Shown here one piece after another: positions 10,450 through 22,559 of a stretch of 64,000 bases of DNA (position 1 is the first letter of the stretch; each line of letters begins with the position of its first letter). The position numbers and the translations under genes are program-made. Source of the stretch: Rapana venosa (taxonomy: Eukaryota > Mollusca > Gastropoda > Neogastropoda > Muricidae); the NCBI GenBank assembly GCA_028751875.1, contig CM054144.1, positions 19,474,164-19,538,163 on the forward strand, in the 5' to 3' direction. Below the pieces are notes generated by a model. The model was not told the DNA's origin. It saw only the letters and a list, made by a program, of their open reading frames with translations, and ran no database searches.

Positions 10450-13400
10450 GACGTGCCTTGATAGAGAAAAGAGAAAGAGACGTGCCTTAATGAAGGATAG
10501 AGAGGTGTGCCTTAATAAAGAGAAAGAGACATGCCTTAATAAAGAATTAAGAGACATGCCTTAACAATGAATAGAGAGACATGAATTAATAAAGAATAGA
10601 GATGTGCCTTAATAAAGAATAGAGAGACATCCCTTACTAAAGAAGAGAGAGACGTACCTTAATAAATAGTGCCTTAATAAAGAATAGAGAGACTGCCTTA
10701 ATAAAGAATAAAAACGATGCCTTAATAAAGAAGAGAGAGAATGCCTTAATAAAGAAAGAGAGACGTGCCTTAATAAAGAAGAGAGAGACGTGCCTTAATA
10801 AAGAAGAGAGATACGGCTTTAAAAAATAGAGAGAGTGCCTTAATAAAGAATAGAGAGACGTCCCTTACTAAAGAAGAGAGAGATTGTGCCTTAATAAAGA
10901 ATAGAGAGACGTGCCTTAATAAAGAATAGAGAGACGTGCCTTAATAAAGAAAGAGAGACATCCCTTAATAAAGAAAGAGAGATTTGGGTGCCTTAATAAA
11001 GAATAGAGAGATGTGCCTTAATAAAGAATAAAGAGACGACGCCTTTAAAAAAAAAAGAGAGATGTGCCTTAATAAAGAGAGAGAAGCCTTAATAAAGAAT
11101 AGAGAGACGTGCTTAATAAAAAAGAGACATGCCTTAATAAAGAATAGAGAAAAAATGTGCCTTAATAAAGAATGAGAAACATTGCCTTAATAAAGATAGA
11201 GAAAAGACGTGCCTTAATAAAGAAAAAACATCCTTATAAAGGGAAAGAGAGAGATGTGCCTTAATAAAGAAGAGAGAGATGTGTCCTTAATACAATAAAG
11301 GGATAGCTTGATAAAGAATAAGAGATGTGTCTTAATAAAGAATGAAGAGACTTCCTTAATAAAGAATAGAGAGACGTGTCTTAATAAAAATGAAGGGACG
11401 TGCCTTAATAAGAATAAGGACGTGACCTTAATAAAGATATAGAAGAGATGACTTAATAAAGAAAGAGAAAAGTGCCTTAATAAAAATAAAAAGACATGCC
11501 TTAATAAAGAATTGAAGAGACATGCCTTATTAAAGAATAAGAGACGTGCCTTAATAAAGAAGGAGAAAGAGATGTCCCTTAAATAAAGAAAGAGATTGCC
11601 TTGATAAAGAATGGAGAAAGAGTGCCTTAATAAAGAATGGAAGAAGTGCCTTAATAAAGAATAAAGAGACATGCCTTAATAAAGAATAAAAGACTTCCTT
11701 AATAAAGAATACAGAGACGTGCCTTAATAAAGAAGACAGAGACATGTCTTAATAAAGAAGAGAGACATGTCCTTAATAAAAAATAAAGGGAAATGCCTTA
11801 TAAGACAGAGAGAGTGCTTAATAATAAGAGAGAGGTGCCTTAATAAAGAATAGAGGGTGCCTTAATAAAGAAGAGAGGAGGTGCCTTAATAAAGAAAGAG
11901 AGGTGCCTTAATAAAGCAGACCCTAAAAAAAATACAAGAGAGACGGGGCCTTAATAAAGAAGAAGGATGCCCTTAATAAAGAAAGAGAGATGCTTAATAA
12001 AGAGAGAGGGATGCTTTAATAAAGAATAGGGAGACTGCCTTAATAAAGAAGAGGAGGGGTGCCTTAATAAAGAATAGAGGATGCCTTAATAAAGAAGAGA
12101 GAGGATGCCTTAATAAAGATAGAGAGGGGTGCCTTAATAAAGAGAGAGAGGGTGCCTTCATAAAGAATAGAGAGGGCGTGTCTTAATAAAGAAGAGAGGG
12201 GTGCCTTAATAAAGATAGAAGAGGTGTGCCTTAATAAAGAAAAGAGAGGTGCTTATAAAAGAAGAGAAGGTGGTGCCTTAATAAAGAGAGAGAGGTGCCT
12301 TAATAAAAGAGAGAGAGGCGTGTCTTAATAACAGAAGAGGGCTGCCTTAAATAAAGAAGAGAGGGGTACCTTAATAAAAGGCGTGCCTTAATAAAGAGAG
12401 AGAGGGTGCCTTAATAAAAGATAGAGAGAGTGCCTTAATAAAGAAAGAGGGTGCTTAATAAAGAAAAGAGAGGGTGCCTTAATAAAGAGAGAGAGGAAGC
12501 TTTAATAAATGAGAGAGAGGGTGCCTTAAAAAAAAGAATAAGAGAGAGATGCCTTAATAAAGAAGAGAGAGGTACCTTAATAAAGAGGCGGTGCCTAATA
12601 AAGAAAAGAGAGATGTGCCTTAATAAAGAAGAGAGGGTGCAACCTAAAGAAATGAATAAGAAAAGAGCGTGCCTTAATAAAGAGACAGCCTTAATAAAGA
12701 ATAGAGAGACGTGCCTAAATAAAGAGCGTGCCTTAATAAAGAATAGAGAGATTGCCTTAATAAAGAAGAGAGAGACGTGCCTAATAAAAAAGGAGAATTT
12801 CCTTAAAAAGAGATGAGAAAAGACATGCCTTAATAAAGAATAAAGAGACATGCCTTAATAAAGAATAAAGAGACGTGCCTTTAATAAGGAAAGAGAGACG
12901 TGCCTTAATAAAGAGCATCCTTAATAAAGAATAGAGAGGGAAAGCCTTAATAAAGAGACAAGCCTCAATAAAGAATTGAGAGACGTGCCTTAATAAAAAG
13001 AGGACATGCCTTAATAAAGAATAGAGAAAAATGTCCTTAATAAAGAATAGAGAAACGTGCCTTAGTAAAGAATAGAGAGATGTGCCTTAATAAAGAATAA
13101 AAACGTGCCTTAATAAAGAAAAAAGACTGCCTTAATAAAGAAAGAGAGATGTGCCTTAATAAAGAATAGAGAGACGTGTCTTATACTGAATAAAGGGAAT
13201 GCCAATGAAGAATAGAGAGAATTGTCTTAAAAAGAATAGAGAGATTTTCTTAATAAGAAAGAGAGATGTGCCTTAATAAAGAAAAGGAGTGCATTCTTTA
13301 AGAATAAGGATGTCCTTAATAAAGAAAAGAAACATCCCTTAATAAAGAGAGAGAGACGTGCCTTAATAAAGAAGAAAGAGACAAGCTTAAAAAGAATGGC

Positions 13401-15905
13401 TAATAAGAATGAGACATCCCTAATAAAGAAGAGAAAACGTACCTTTATAAAGAAGGCGGCAAGAAGAGAGATGTGCCTTAAAAAAGAATGAAAGAGATGT
13501 GCCTTAATAAGAATGGGAGAAAAAGATACGCCTAATAAACAATAGAGAGAAGTGCTTAATAAAAGAATAAGAGAGACATGCCTTAATAAAGAATAAAGAG
13601 ACGTGCTTAATAAAGAAAGGAGACATGTCTTAATAAAGAATACGAGAGACATGCCTTAATAAAGAAAACGTGATGCCTTAATAAAGAATAAAGAAACGTG
13701 CCTTAATAAAGAACAGAGAGCGTGCCTTAATAAAGAGCCAAAGAAAGAGGATGCCTTATAAAGAGAAAGCCTCAATAAAGAATTTAGAGACGTGCCTTAA
13801 TAAAGAGACATGCCTTAATAAAGAGAAAAAGAGGGAAACGTCCTTAATACAGAGAAAGAGAAAAACTTTCCTTAATAAAGAAAAAACATACCTTGTAAGA
13901 GGGAAAAAGAGGATGTGCCTTAATAAGAGAAGAAAGAGGTGTGCCTTTGATGATACCAGAAAAATGAAGGGTGCCTTGATACGAAGAAAGAGGATTGTCC
14001 TTGATACAGAGACCATGAAAAAAAGGGTGCCTTAATAAAGAAAAGGGGTGCCTTGATAACAGAAAGAAGAGAATGGCCCTTAACAGATAAGAGAAGGTGC
14101 CTTGATAAGAGAAAGAAGGCATGCCTTAACAAAAGAAAGAGGCGTGCCTTATTTAAAGAAGAAGAGACGTGCCTTAAAAAGAGAGAGGGTGCCTTAATAA
14201 AGAAGAGAAAAAGTGTGCCTTAATAAAAGATGAGAAGAGTGCCTTAATAAGAAGAGAGAAGTGCCTTAATAAAGAAAGAGGTGCCTTAATAAAGAATAAG
14301 AGAGAGGTGCCTTAATAAAGAACAGAGGCGTGTCTTAATAAAGAAAACGTGGTTGCCTTAATACAGAAGAAGGTGCCTTAATAAAGAGACAGAGGGGTGC
14401 CTTAATATAAGAGAGAGAGGTGCCTTAATAAAGAGAGAGGTGCCTTTAAAAAAAGAGAGGGTGCCTAATAAAGAGAGAGAGAGGTGCCTTAATAAGAGAG
14501 AGGGTGTCCTTAAAGAAAGAGAGGGGTGCCTTAATAAGAGAGAGAGGGGTGCCTTAATAAAGAGAGAGGGGTGCCTTAATACAGAGAGAGAGGGGTGCCT
14601 TAATACAGAGAGAGAGGGGTGCCTTAATACAGAGAGAGAGGGGTGCCTTAATAAAGAGAGAGGGGTGCCTTAATACAGAGAGAGAGGGGTGCCTTAATAA
14701 AGAGAGAGAGGGGTGCCTTAATAAAGAGAGAGGTGCCTTAATAAAGAGAGAGGGGTGCCTTAATAAAGAGAGGGGTGCCTTAATAAAGAGAGAGAGGGGT
14801 GCCTTAATAAAGAGAGAGTGGGGTGCCTCAATACAGAGAAAAGAGGGTGCCTCAATACAGAGAGGGGTGCCTAATACAGACAGAGAGGGGTGCCTGAATA
14901 AGAGAGAGAGGGGTGCCTCAATAATACAGAGAGGGGTGCCTCAATAAAGAGAGAGAGTGGTGCCTCAATAAAGAGAGAGAGGGGTGCCTCAATAAAGAGA
15001 GAGAGGGGTGCCTCAATAAAGACAGAGAGGGGTGCCTCAATAACGACAGAGAGGGGTGCCTCAATAAAGACAGAGAGGGGTGCCTCAATAAAGACAGAGA
15101 GGGGTGCCTCAATAATGAACAAAGAAGAAGGGGTGCCTTCAATAAAGAGAAGAGGTGGTGCCTCAATAAAGAGAAGATGGGGTGCCTTAATAAAGAGAGA
15201 GAGGTGCCTTAATAAGGTGAAGGGTGGCGCAACGGCTAAGTGGGGTGCTTCTACCTCTCCAGGAGGAGGGGTGCCTTAATTGACGGAGAAGAAATAGTGC
15301 CATGACTAGAAAGGGTCTGAATAAAGAGCGAGAGGGTGTTGCTTTAAAGACAGGGGCTAATAAAAATCCATACATTACAGATTAGGTTCCTTAATACAAG
15401 AGAGAAGGGTGCCCTTTAAAAAAGAGGAGGGTGCCTTAATAAAGAGAAAGAGGGGTGCCCTAACAAATGTAGAGGTTCTTATAAGAGCAGAAAGGTGCCT
15501 TAATAAATTGAAGGGTTTTAATAAAGAGAGAGATGGGTGCCTGAATAACAGAGAGAGGAGTGTGTTTAATAAAGAGAGAGAGGGTGCCTTAATAAAGAGA
15601 GAGAGGTGCCTTAATAAAGAGAGAGCAGATGGGGTGCCTTATAAAAATAAAAAGAGAGAGGGGTGCCTAATACAGAGAGAGGGGTGCCTCAATACAGACA
15701 GAGAGGGGTGCCTCAATAAAGACAGAGAGGGGTGCCTCAATAAAGAGAGAGAGGGGTGCCTCAATAAAGAGAGAGAGGGGTGCCTCAATAAAGAGAGAGA
15801 GGGGTGCCTCAATAAAGACAAGAGAGGGGTGCCTCAATAAAGAGAGAGAGGGGTGCCTTAATAAAAGAGAGAGGTGCCTAATAATGAAAAGGGTGCCCTT
15901 AATAA
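10450..15905 (+). repeat. AATAAA minisatellite, array 2
   Basis: Roughly 215 units of the same 24-25-bp family as array 1. From 10.45 to about 14.3 kb units carry many single-base gains and losses. From 14.4 to 15.9 kb they form cleaner blocks of 24-bp variants (GGGGTGCCTTAATACAG, then GGGGTGCCTCAATAAAG). The order of variants, GACGT type first and GGGGT type last, repeats that of array 1, so array and flank were duplicated together. The many indels contrast with the near-identical flank and may be assembly or consensus error. Confidence 0.95.
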
Positions 15906-16690
15906 TGAAAGAGAGGGTCCCTCAAAATTCTGTAGAGTGCGGGCCCCATAATGACAATTAAGAAGGGCGCTCAAAAGACAAAGACTCTTATTCCTAAGAC
16001 AAGAGAGGGGTGTCATGACAAAGAGGCAGCTGAAATATGCACAAGTAGGGGTCGTACTCAATAGTGCAAGTATAGGTGGTCAAAAATGTCATGAGGGGCG
16101 CCTTAATTGACCCAAAAGAAAGGGGTAAAATATGATAAAAAGGGGGCCTGCAATGATTTGACAGAGAGTTCAGCCTCAATAATGACAATAAGGAACGACC
16201 TCAATAATTGACCAATTGATGTGCCCCAAAAATGACAAAGGATGTGTCGCTCAATAATGACAAGAGGGCCCTATTGTTTTATGGTGCGCCTCGAGGAGAC
16301 AAAAGTTATCAAAAGTGTCTTTCTTATGAAAAGAAGGGGTAATATAATCAAAATGTGGCGCCTATATAATGCAAGATCAATATGCAGGAGGGTGCTCCTC
16401 ATTTTGGTAAGGGGGCTAAAACAGAAGTGTTGTGCGCCTTTACATATCACAAAGTGGCGCACTCAAGTATGACAAAAGGGGCGAAAAGCACAGAACGCTC
16501 TTAATCCTACATTAAGTTGGTATAATCAAGAGTAGTCGTAATAATGCAAAAAGGGCCTCAATAATCACAAAACGCACAATTAATGCGATGAGTGGGTTGG
16601 GTGACCCTAATTGCTGTCCCTGTCAATCATTGCAAAAGAGGGGCCTAAATTTGGGGTCCTTAATAAAGAGAGAAGGTGCCTTATCGGAGA
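15906..16690 (+). repeat. Decayed end of array 2
   Basis: Units become hard to align. CCTCAATAATGACAA-type segments recur at about 16170, 16200, 16250 and 16555, mixed with unrelated-looking sequence. A clear unit (GTCCTTAATAAAGAG) reappears at about 16656 inside the start of the next duplicated block. Either an old array edge or low-quality assembly. Confidence 0.6.
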
Positions 16691-17245
16691 AATTGTGGTT
16701 TTTCATGTTAGTTTCAGAGCAAAAGTGTGTTTAATTATGAAGGCGTTCAAACCCCAAGTAAACTTTATCCACATTGCGTGTGTGTTGCACAGCTTCCCGG
16801 AAATGTTGTCCAGTAGCACGTTTTTTTCATTTGGCTGCAGTTGTTCTGTCATTTAATGCAGCATTGTCACCTTTTTTCACATAAGGTAAAATTTAATATG
16901 GGTAACTCAAACCTGCAATTTCAACGTTCAATGTTTGTCAAAAAGGAACTATAAATCTGATTGATTCCATCTGATAACAATGAATCAAATCTGCTACTCA
17001 AAGGAACGCTTTTTTTTTGCCAAGCTTTTCAACTAGTCTTTGAAAACGTTTTTAGTCACTGTGCCCTTTTTTCTTCATTCGCTGTGCCCACCACATGCTT
17101 GTTAAATGTCAAATGTATTGGCCCCATCTGACAACCCCGTCTACAAGGGCCCAGCAATGTTGAGACAATCGGGAAAAAACCCCGAGATCTGTTGTTTTAA
17201 TGTGTAGAAAGTACGTGTAATGGCACAGGGTCACATCACATCACA
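16591..17245 (+). repeat. ~650-bp direct duplication, copy 1
   Basis: Matches 17265-17900 in order. Shared landmarks are TTGCTGTC, AGCAAAAGTGTG, TTTATCCACA, GTGTGTTGCACAG, GTAGCACGTT, ATCTGCTACT, ATCTGACAACCCC and GAGATCTGT. The copies are diverged with many indels. Copy 1 has minisatellite-like bases where copy 2 has TTATTTTCCTTC. No protein motif seen in either copy. Confidence 0.85.
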
Positions 17246-17264
17246 AAAAGCACAAATTGTGGAT

Positions 17265-17900
17265 GTGTGGGGGGTGTACCCATTGCTGTCACCTGTCAAA
17301 CCTTGGCAGACAGAGACCTATTTTATTTTCCTTCTTGCTATTTTCGTTATCGGCAGATCTGTTGGTTTTTGCCATTGCAGTTTCAAAGCAAAAGTGTGGT
17401 AATAATGAGGAAGCCGTCAAACGCCAGGAGGTCAAATTTATCCACAGTCCCTGTGTGTTGCACAGGTCAGGAATGTACCATGTAGCACGTTATTTTCTGG
17501 CTCCCTCTTCACCCTAACTGCAGCATTGCCTTCCTCCTCTTCCACATAAGCGTTTAATATCGGACTAACTTAACAATTCTCGTTCAAATGTTTCTACTTC
17601 CAAGACACTAATAGTCAATTAATCCTCTCGATAACCAGATGAATCATCTGCTACTAAAGAAAACGCTTTTTTTTCGCCACGCTGCAACGATTGAAAAGCG
17701 TTCCAGTCGCTGGCTGTTATTTCTTCCTTCCCTCCCCACTACACGCTTGCTAGTGGTCTAAATGTATCACTGGCACCCTCTGACAACCCCCCTACAGCGC
17801 CCCTTCAATTTTGAGACACATAGTGTGAAAACCACGAGATCTGTGTGTGATGGAAAAGTACGGCCAACTGGTCAGCACCAACTGTCTGCTGCAGTCATAT
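17265..17900 (+). repeat. ~650-bp direct duplication, copy 2
   Basis: Second copy of 16591-17245, offset about 660-670 bases. It is followed within about 50 bases by minisatellite array 3, so the duplicated pair lies between two arrays. Confidence 0.85.
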
Positions 17901-17952
17901 TGGAATCTAGCAGGCCGCTGTTACTGTCGGCTGAGGCCATCATCAGGGTCAA

Positions 17953-19018
17953 GATGGTTAATAAAGAAAAAGGGAGGTGCCTTAATAAAGAAAAGGGGAG
18001 GTGCCTTAATAAAGAGAAATAGTGGTGCCCTAATAAAGAGAAATGGAGGTGCCTTAATAAAGAGAGAGGTGCCTTAATAAGGAGAGATGTGTCTTAAGAG
18101 AAAGGGAGGTGCCTTAATAAAGAGAAAGAGAGGTGCCCTAATAAAGAGAAAGAGAGGTGCCTTAATAAAGAGAGATGTGTCTTAAGAGAAAGAAAGGTGC
18201 CTTAATAAAGAGAAAGAGAGGTGCCCTCATAAAGAAAAGAGAAAGATACACGCCCTAATGAAGAATAAAGAGACATGCCTTAATAAAGAAAAGAGAAAGA
18301 GGCATGCTTTGATAAAGAAAAGAGAGAGAGATGCCTTCATGAAGAAAACAAGAGACCCGCTTTAATAAAGAGAAGAGGTAGACGTGCCTTGATAAAGAAT
18401 AGAGAACAGACGTGGATTAATACAGAAAAAAAGATAAACGTGTGTTATCAAAGAATAAAGAGGCGTGCATTAATAAAGAAAAGTGACGCGCTTTAATACA
18501 GGATAAAGAGACGTGCCTTAATAAACAGTGAACCATGTTTTGATAAAGAATAGAGAAAAAGATGTGCCATAATACAAAACAAAGAGACGTGCCGTAATAA
18601 AGAACGAAGAGACATGCCCTAACAAAAAAAAAAGAGACATGCATTAATAAAGAAAAGAAAGATGTGCCATAATAATTAGAGACGTGCCTTAATAAAGAAA
18701 AGAAAGATGTGCCATAATAATTAAAGAGACGTGCCTTAATAAAGAACAGAGAGATGTGCCATAATAATTAAAGAGACATGCCTTAATAAAGAAAAGAGAG
18801 GTGTGCCATAATAATTAAAGAGACATGCCTTAATAAAGAAAAGAGAGATGTGCCATAAGAATTAAAGAGACGTACGTGCCTTAATAAAGAAAAGAGAAAT
18901 ATGCCATAAGAATTAAAGAGACGTACGTGCCTTAATAAAGAAAAAAGAGATGTGCCATAAGAATTAAAGATACGTGCCTCAATAAAGAAAAAAAGGATAC
19001 ATGCAATAAAGAGAAAGA
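17953..19018 (+). repeat. AATAAA minisatellite, array 3
   Basis: About 40 units of the same family. It begins with GGAGGTGCCTTAATAAAG forms and passes into longer composite units (18650-18990) in which GATGTGCCATAATAATTA or ...GAATTAAAG alternates with CGTGCCTTAATAAAGA. This is a local higher-order repeat of about 50-60 bp. Confidence 0.93.
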
Positions 19019-19450
19019 GACTTGCCAGTGCAAATAGTTTTTTTTGTGAAACTACCAGCACAGACCCAATGCACAATGGAACAGAGAAGTGCCAGCACAG
19101 GTACATGAAGGGAAAGAGTGGTACCCTACGAAGATAACATTTGTGAAAAACCGAGGGGAAATGCCAGCATGAATATGCATGCATGAGGTGAAAGAGAAGT
19201 GCTTACATAGATGTATAAGCAAATGTAAAGTGCCAGCAAAACTATACGTGCAAAGAAAAAGAGAAGTGCTAGCATACATATACTGCAAATGGAAAGGGAA
19301 GTGCCAGCATAAACTAACTTGCAAAGGGAAAGAAGTGCCAGCATAGATAGATGATGTACACAGGGGAATATAACGGCTACCAAAATATATAATCTACTGA
19401 CTAAGGGGAAAGAGAAGTGACAGCACATACAAGTGCAAGTGTACAATCCT
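19019..19450 (+). repeat. ~36-bp-type repeats, right border
   Basis: Decayed units with GAAGTGCCAGCA and ATAGATAGATG at about 19085, 19160, 19265, 19300 and 19335. They resemble the 36-bp units at 3070-3590 on the opposite side of the whole minisatellite domain. The domain is thus bordered on both sides by the same older unit type. Confidence 0.75.
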
Positions 19451-20007
19451 AAAGGAAAGTGCTGATGTAAATTACAAGGAACGCCATAGCTGAGATATTA
19501 GGACCATTCGACTTCAATCCCACTGTCTGTCAAATCAAGGGTTTGAATTTCGTGGTTTCTGGTGAATTAAAGGCGGTATTTTTACGATCTCCCAGGTCAA
19601 TTAAAAGAGCAGATCTGCCGGTGTCTTCATTTACTTCCTGTACACCAAATGCAAAAGATCAAATATTGCACATTAACGACAACGTTAAGTCATGTCGGCG
19701 TTTGGTGGGTTACCGAAAACGAACATAACCAATATAGATCACCAAAATAAAAATACAGCCACTTAAAAGGTGGACAAAAACGATTGCATGTGCAAAAGCC
19801 CACCTTGGGTAAACCTGGAAACTGTAGATGCGGAATGAAACGAAAAGGATAAATTTGCTAACAAAGGAAAAAAAGAGGCGCCAAAACAGATTGTTGCCCG
19901 TTAACAAAACAATGAGAAGTGCAAGGAAAGCTAAACGCACAAACAGAAAACAAACTACCAGAATGTATAAGTATACCTACAAAAGGGAAGGATACATGTC
20001 AGCGTGT
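19451..20007. other. No gene seen
   Basis: AT-rich unique-looking sequence between the minisatellite domain and an AT microsatellite. No repeat or protein motif recognised. Confidence 0.45.
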
Positions 20008-20042
20008 ATGTATGTATGTATATATGTATGTATATATGTATG

Positions 20043-20105
<63 letters not shown>
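20008..20105. repeat. (TATG)n then (TA)n microsatellite
   Basis: TATG repeats for about 35 bases pass directly into about 60 bases of alternating TA. Confidence 0.97.
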
Positions 20106-20108
<3 letters not shown>

Positions 20109-20859
20109 GCATAAACTGATGACATAGCGTAGCATAGATTTATGCAAACGGGGTAGAAAAGTACCCGCTTATCAAGCACAAGGAAAAAGCGTTTTGAGAT
20201 GTTCATTAAAAAGACCAAACACTGGAGGGCAAGGTGTTAGACTTACAAATTTTAGCTATTTTGTTTGTGTCCACCGCAGGAGAGAGTACTGCAAAGAACT
20301 TTTCGAAATAAATTGTATCAACCCAGTTTAGTCAGATTCTGTGTACTGTTGGCATGTTTAGTCTGAGGTCATTGGCAGATTAGCTCCTGTTGGTGAAAAG
20401 CCTTTGATATAAGAGGTGCTATGCCGCCTATATATCACAGGTCTGCTGACTGATATGTTTGTTTCAAGAGTACTTTTTTCCATTTAGTTGACCTTTTCCA
20501 ACTCTGATTAGTTTTTAAAAAAACAAACACAACAACAACAACAATAACACCTTCCCTGTTTTACATGGAACTTGGAAAAAAACCCACTGACGTAGATAAA
20601 TAAAGCAAATACCCCCTACAAATAAAAAGAAAAAACGCAAATCCTACCCAACATCCCCCCCCCTCTCTGACCCCCCTCCTCCCCCTCGAAACAAAATAAA
20701 TAATAACCAAACCAAAGCAACACACACACAAAAATCTGGATGGACATCATTACAGAATGAACAGAAAAACCCTTAGCAGAGACCCAAGCTTTGGCTCACG
20801 GCTGATGAAACTGGAGGAATATGGTAAACATCTCTTCAGTGACCCCTGTGCGGATTTCG
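20106..20859. other. No gene seen
   Basis: AT-rich sequence with an AAC-rich tract near 20520-20560 and a C-rich patch near 20650-20690. Nothing coding recognised. Confidence 0.45.
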
Positions 20860-21410
20860 GGGGCTACTTTCGTATAAATGGTATCCCTACCTTCTGAAAA
20901 GTCTGTGCTACAAATTCCGCTTTTTTCTATCACCATATGTTTTATGTCTTTGTTCTTTCTACAATCACTCTTGCTGATGTTCCGCATTCCCATCCTTTTG
21001 TCCTGCCTTTTTTTTCAAGCAAATCTGACAAATGTTTTATTTCATACATTATCTGACATTTTGCCTGTATTGATTTGTTCTGGCCACCACGTAGTGATAT
21101 CGTATACACCGGGGTGGTAAAGGAATCCGTTCTGCATTATTATTTTCTATACATGGCATTTTTCTTATATACTGTTTGTGTACAGTAAAGTGTTCAGTTT
21201 GCTTTCTTTTACACATTTTAGTAACCTGGGTCTGATATATCAAGCAAAATGGCTGTCATCCTGGTTGTATTGGCCTTATGGAATGGCATGATTCAGGGAC
21301 TTTTTCTTGACGGTTTCTGATGTTTGAAGGGAATAGGTGTTGATTTTTCATTTGACGTTAAATGTTTTTGGAACTGCTGAAATCAAAATAGGATGACAGC
21401 CCTGACATGG
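20860..21410 (+). repeat. F4 repeat, copy i
   Basis: Diverged direct match to 22560-23105. Both start with a TATAAAT-like or GTATCGCTACC-type segment followed by CCTTCTGAA, have a pyrimidine-rich middle, then TAGTGATAT and end in GATGACAGCC/GGTGACAGCC. The first ~100 bases also match the F4 copies at 23165-23520 (-) and 28440-28790 (+). Confidence 0.75.
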
Positions 21411-21861
21411 TGTTTGTAACCAGTGGGGCTGTAAATAACATATATTGACATGACTCTTTTAGTGCTGCGACCCAATGACTGCCAACAAAGTGGAAGAAGA
21501 AGAAGAAGGAGGAGGAGGAGGGGAAGAAGGAGAATAAAGGGAGAGGGGGATACCCGACTAAAATTTAGTGTCATTACTTGTGTCCCTCTGCACGTGTAGC
21601 CCGACCTCTGGCTTATCTCCATTTTACCAGGCAGACACCCCCTGCTATGCTTGAAAGACTGGATGTCAGGGTTACGACGCTCAGCCATAATGTTTTGAAA
21701 TAACAAACACACTTAGGTAAAGTCTCAGCTGACCTGGCACTAGAGTTTTGAATAAGTCGAAGATTGATGTTGGCAAATTGAGGATCCTTTCTCCTTTCCT
21801 TTAAGTAGTTAAAGCGTATTTGAGCATATGTGCGTGAAATGCTGTTTCTACACACACACAC

Positions 21862-21934
<73 letters not shown>

Positions 21935-21942
21935 ATATATAT

Positions 21943-21974
<32 letters not shown>

Positions 21975-22559
21975 CGCAAGCCCTTTTCCCTTTTTGTGTA
22001 AACAAGCACAAACAAGACGATCGGATCATTCCCAAAATGGTCTGAATATTATCAAGAGCATTACATGCGTCATCAAAACGAGTATTTGTGGCTTCTATCC
22101 ATGTTCCTGATTTTACATCGTGCATCGCTAAAATTCTATAATATACAGTTTTCGTCTATCCCGCCCCACTAGCTCCACAATGAGACTAATTAATGGCAAT
22201 TGGACACACCTATTAGCCAGTGCTGAGAATTCCGACCTAACAGGGACCAGTCTTCAGCAAGGAAATACTATCTACCTCTGACAATGCTTGTCACGATATT
22301 AGCAACAACATAGCACACTACTTTAAGGGTATGGTTCCCCGTGTTCGTTATGGTAAACTTATGCTGTAGATAGGCACAAGTAACAGTATGTTTCTGGAAA
22401 GATCCGAAAGAGTTTTGAGAGTTGGTTCATTGAAGATGTTCAACTATCCAGTCTGCATCTTTCCTTCTTGTTTCTGTGTGAAACGATCTTGCAACAAATG
22501 GTGAGATACGCACAAAGCGTAGTGTTGTGTAGTATAGAGTAGTGTAGTGTAGTGAATGC
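21411..22559. other. No gene; AC/TA microsatellite inside
   Basis: Contains a GAA/GGA-rich tract (21495-21545) and a compound (AC)n-(TA)n run. The remainder has no recognised feature. A short GTAGTGTAGTG pentamer stretch at 22520-22553 resembles the larger pentamer arrays at 31.7 and 55.9 kb. Confidence 0.6.
21849..21974. repeat. Compound (AC)n-(TA)n microsatellite
   Basis: AC run (with one GC) of about 50 bases followed by about 75 bases of TA with two slips. Confidence 0.97.

Noticed and set aside
14440..15840. Open frames with 8-residue repeats such as EGCLNTER, suggestive of a repeat protein
   Set aside because: The local minisatellite unit is 24 bp, a multiple of 3, so any frame stays open and repeats every 8 residues. 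Frames break wherever units are 25 bp; no start context or conserved domain.
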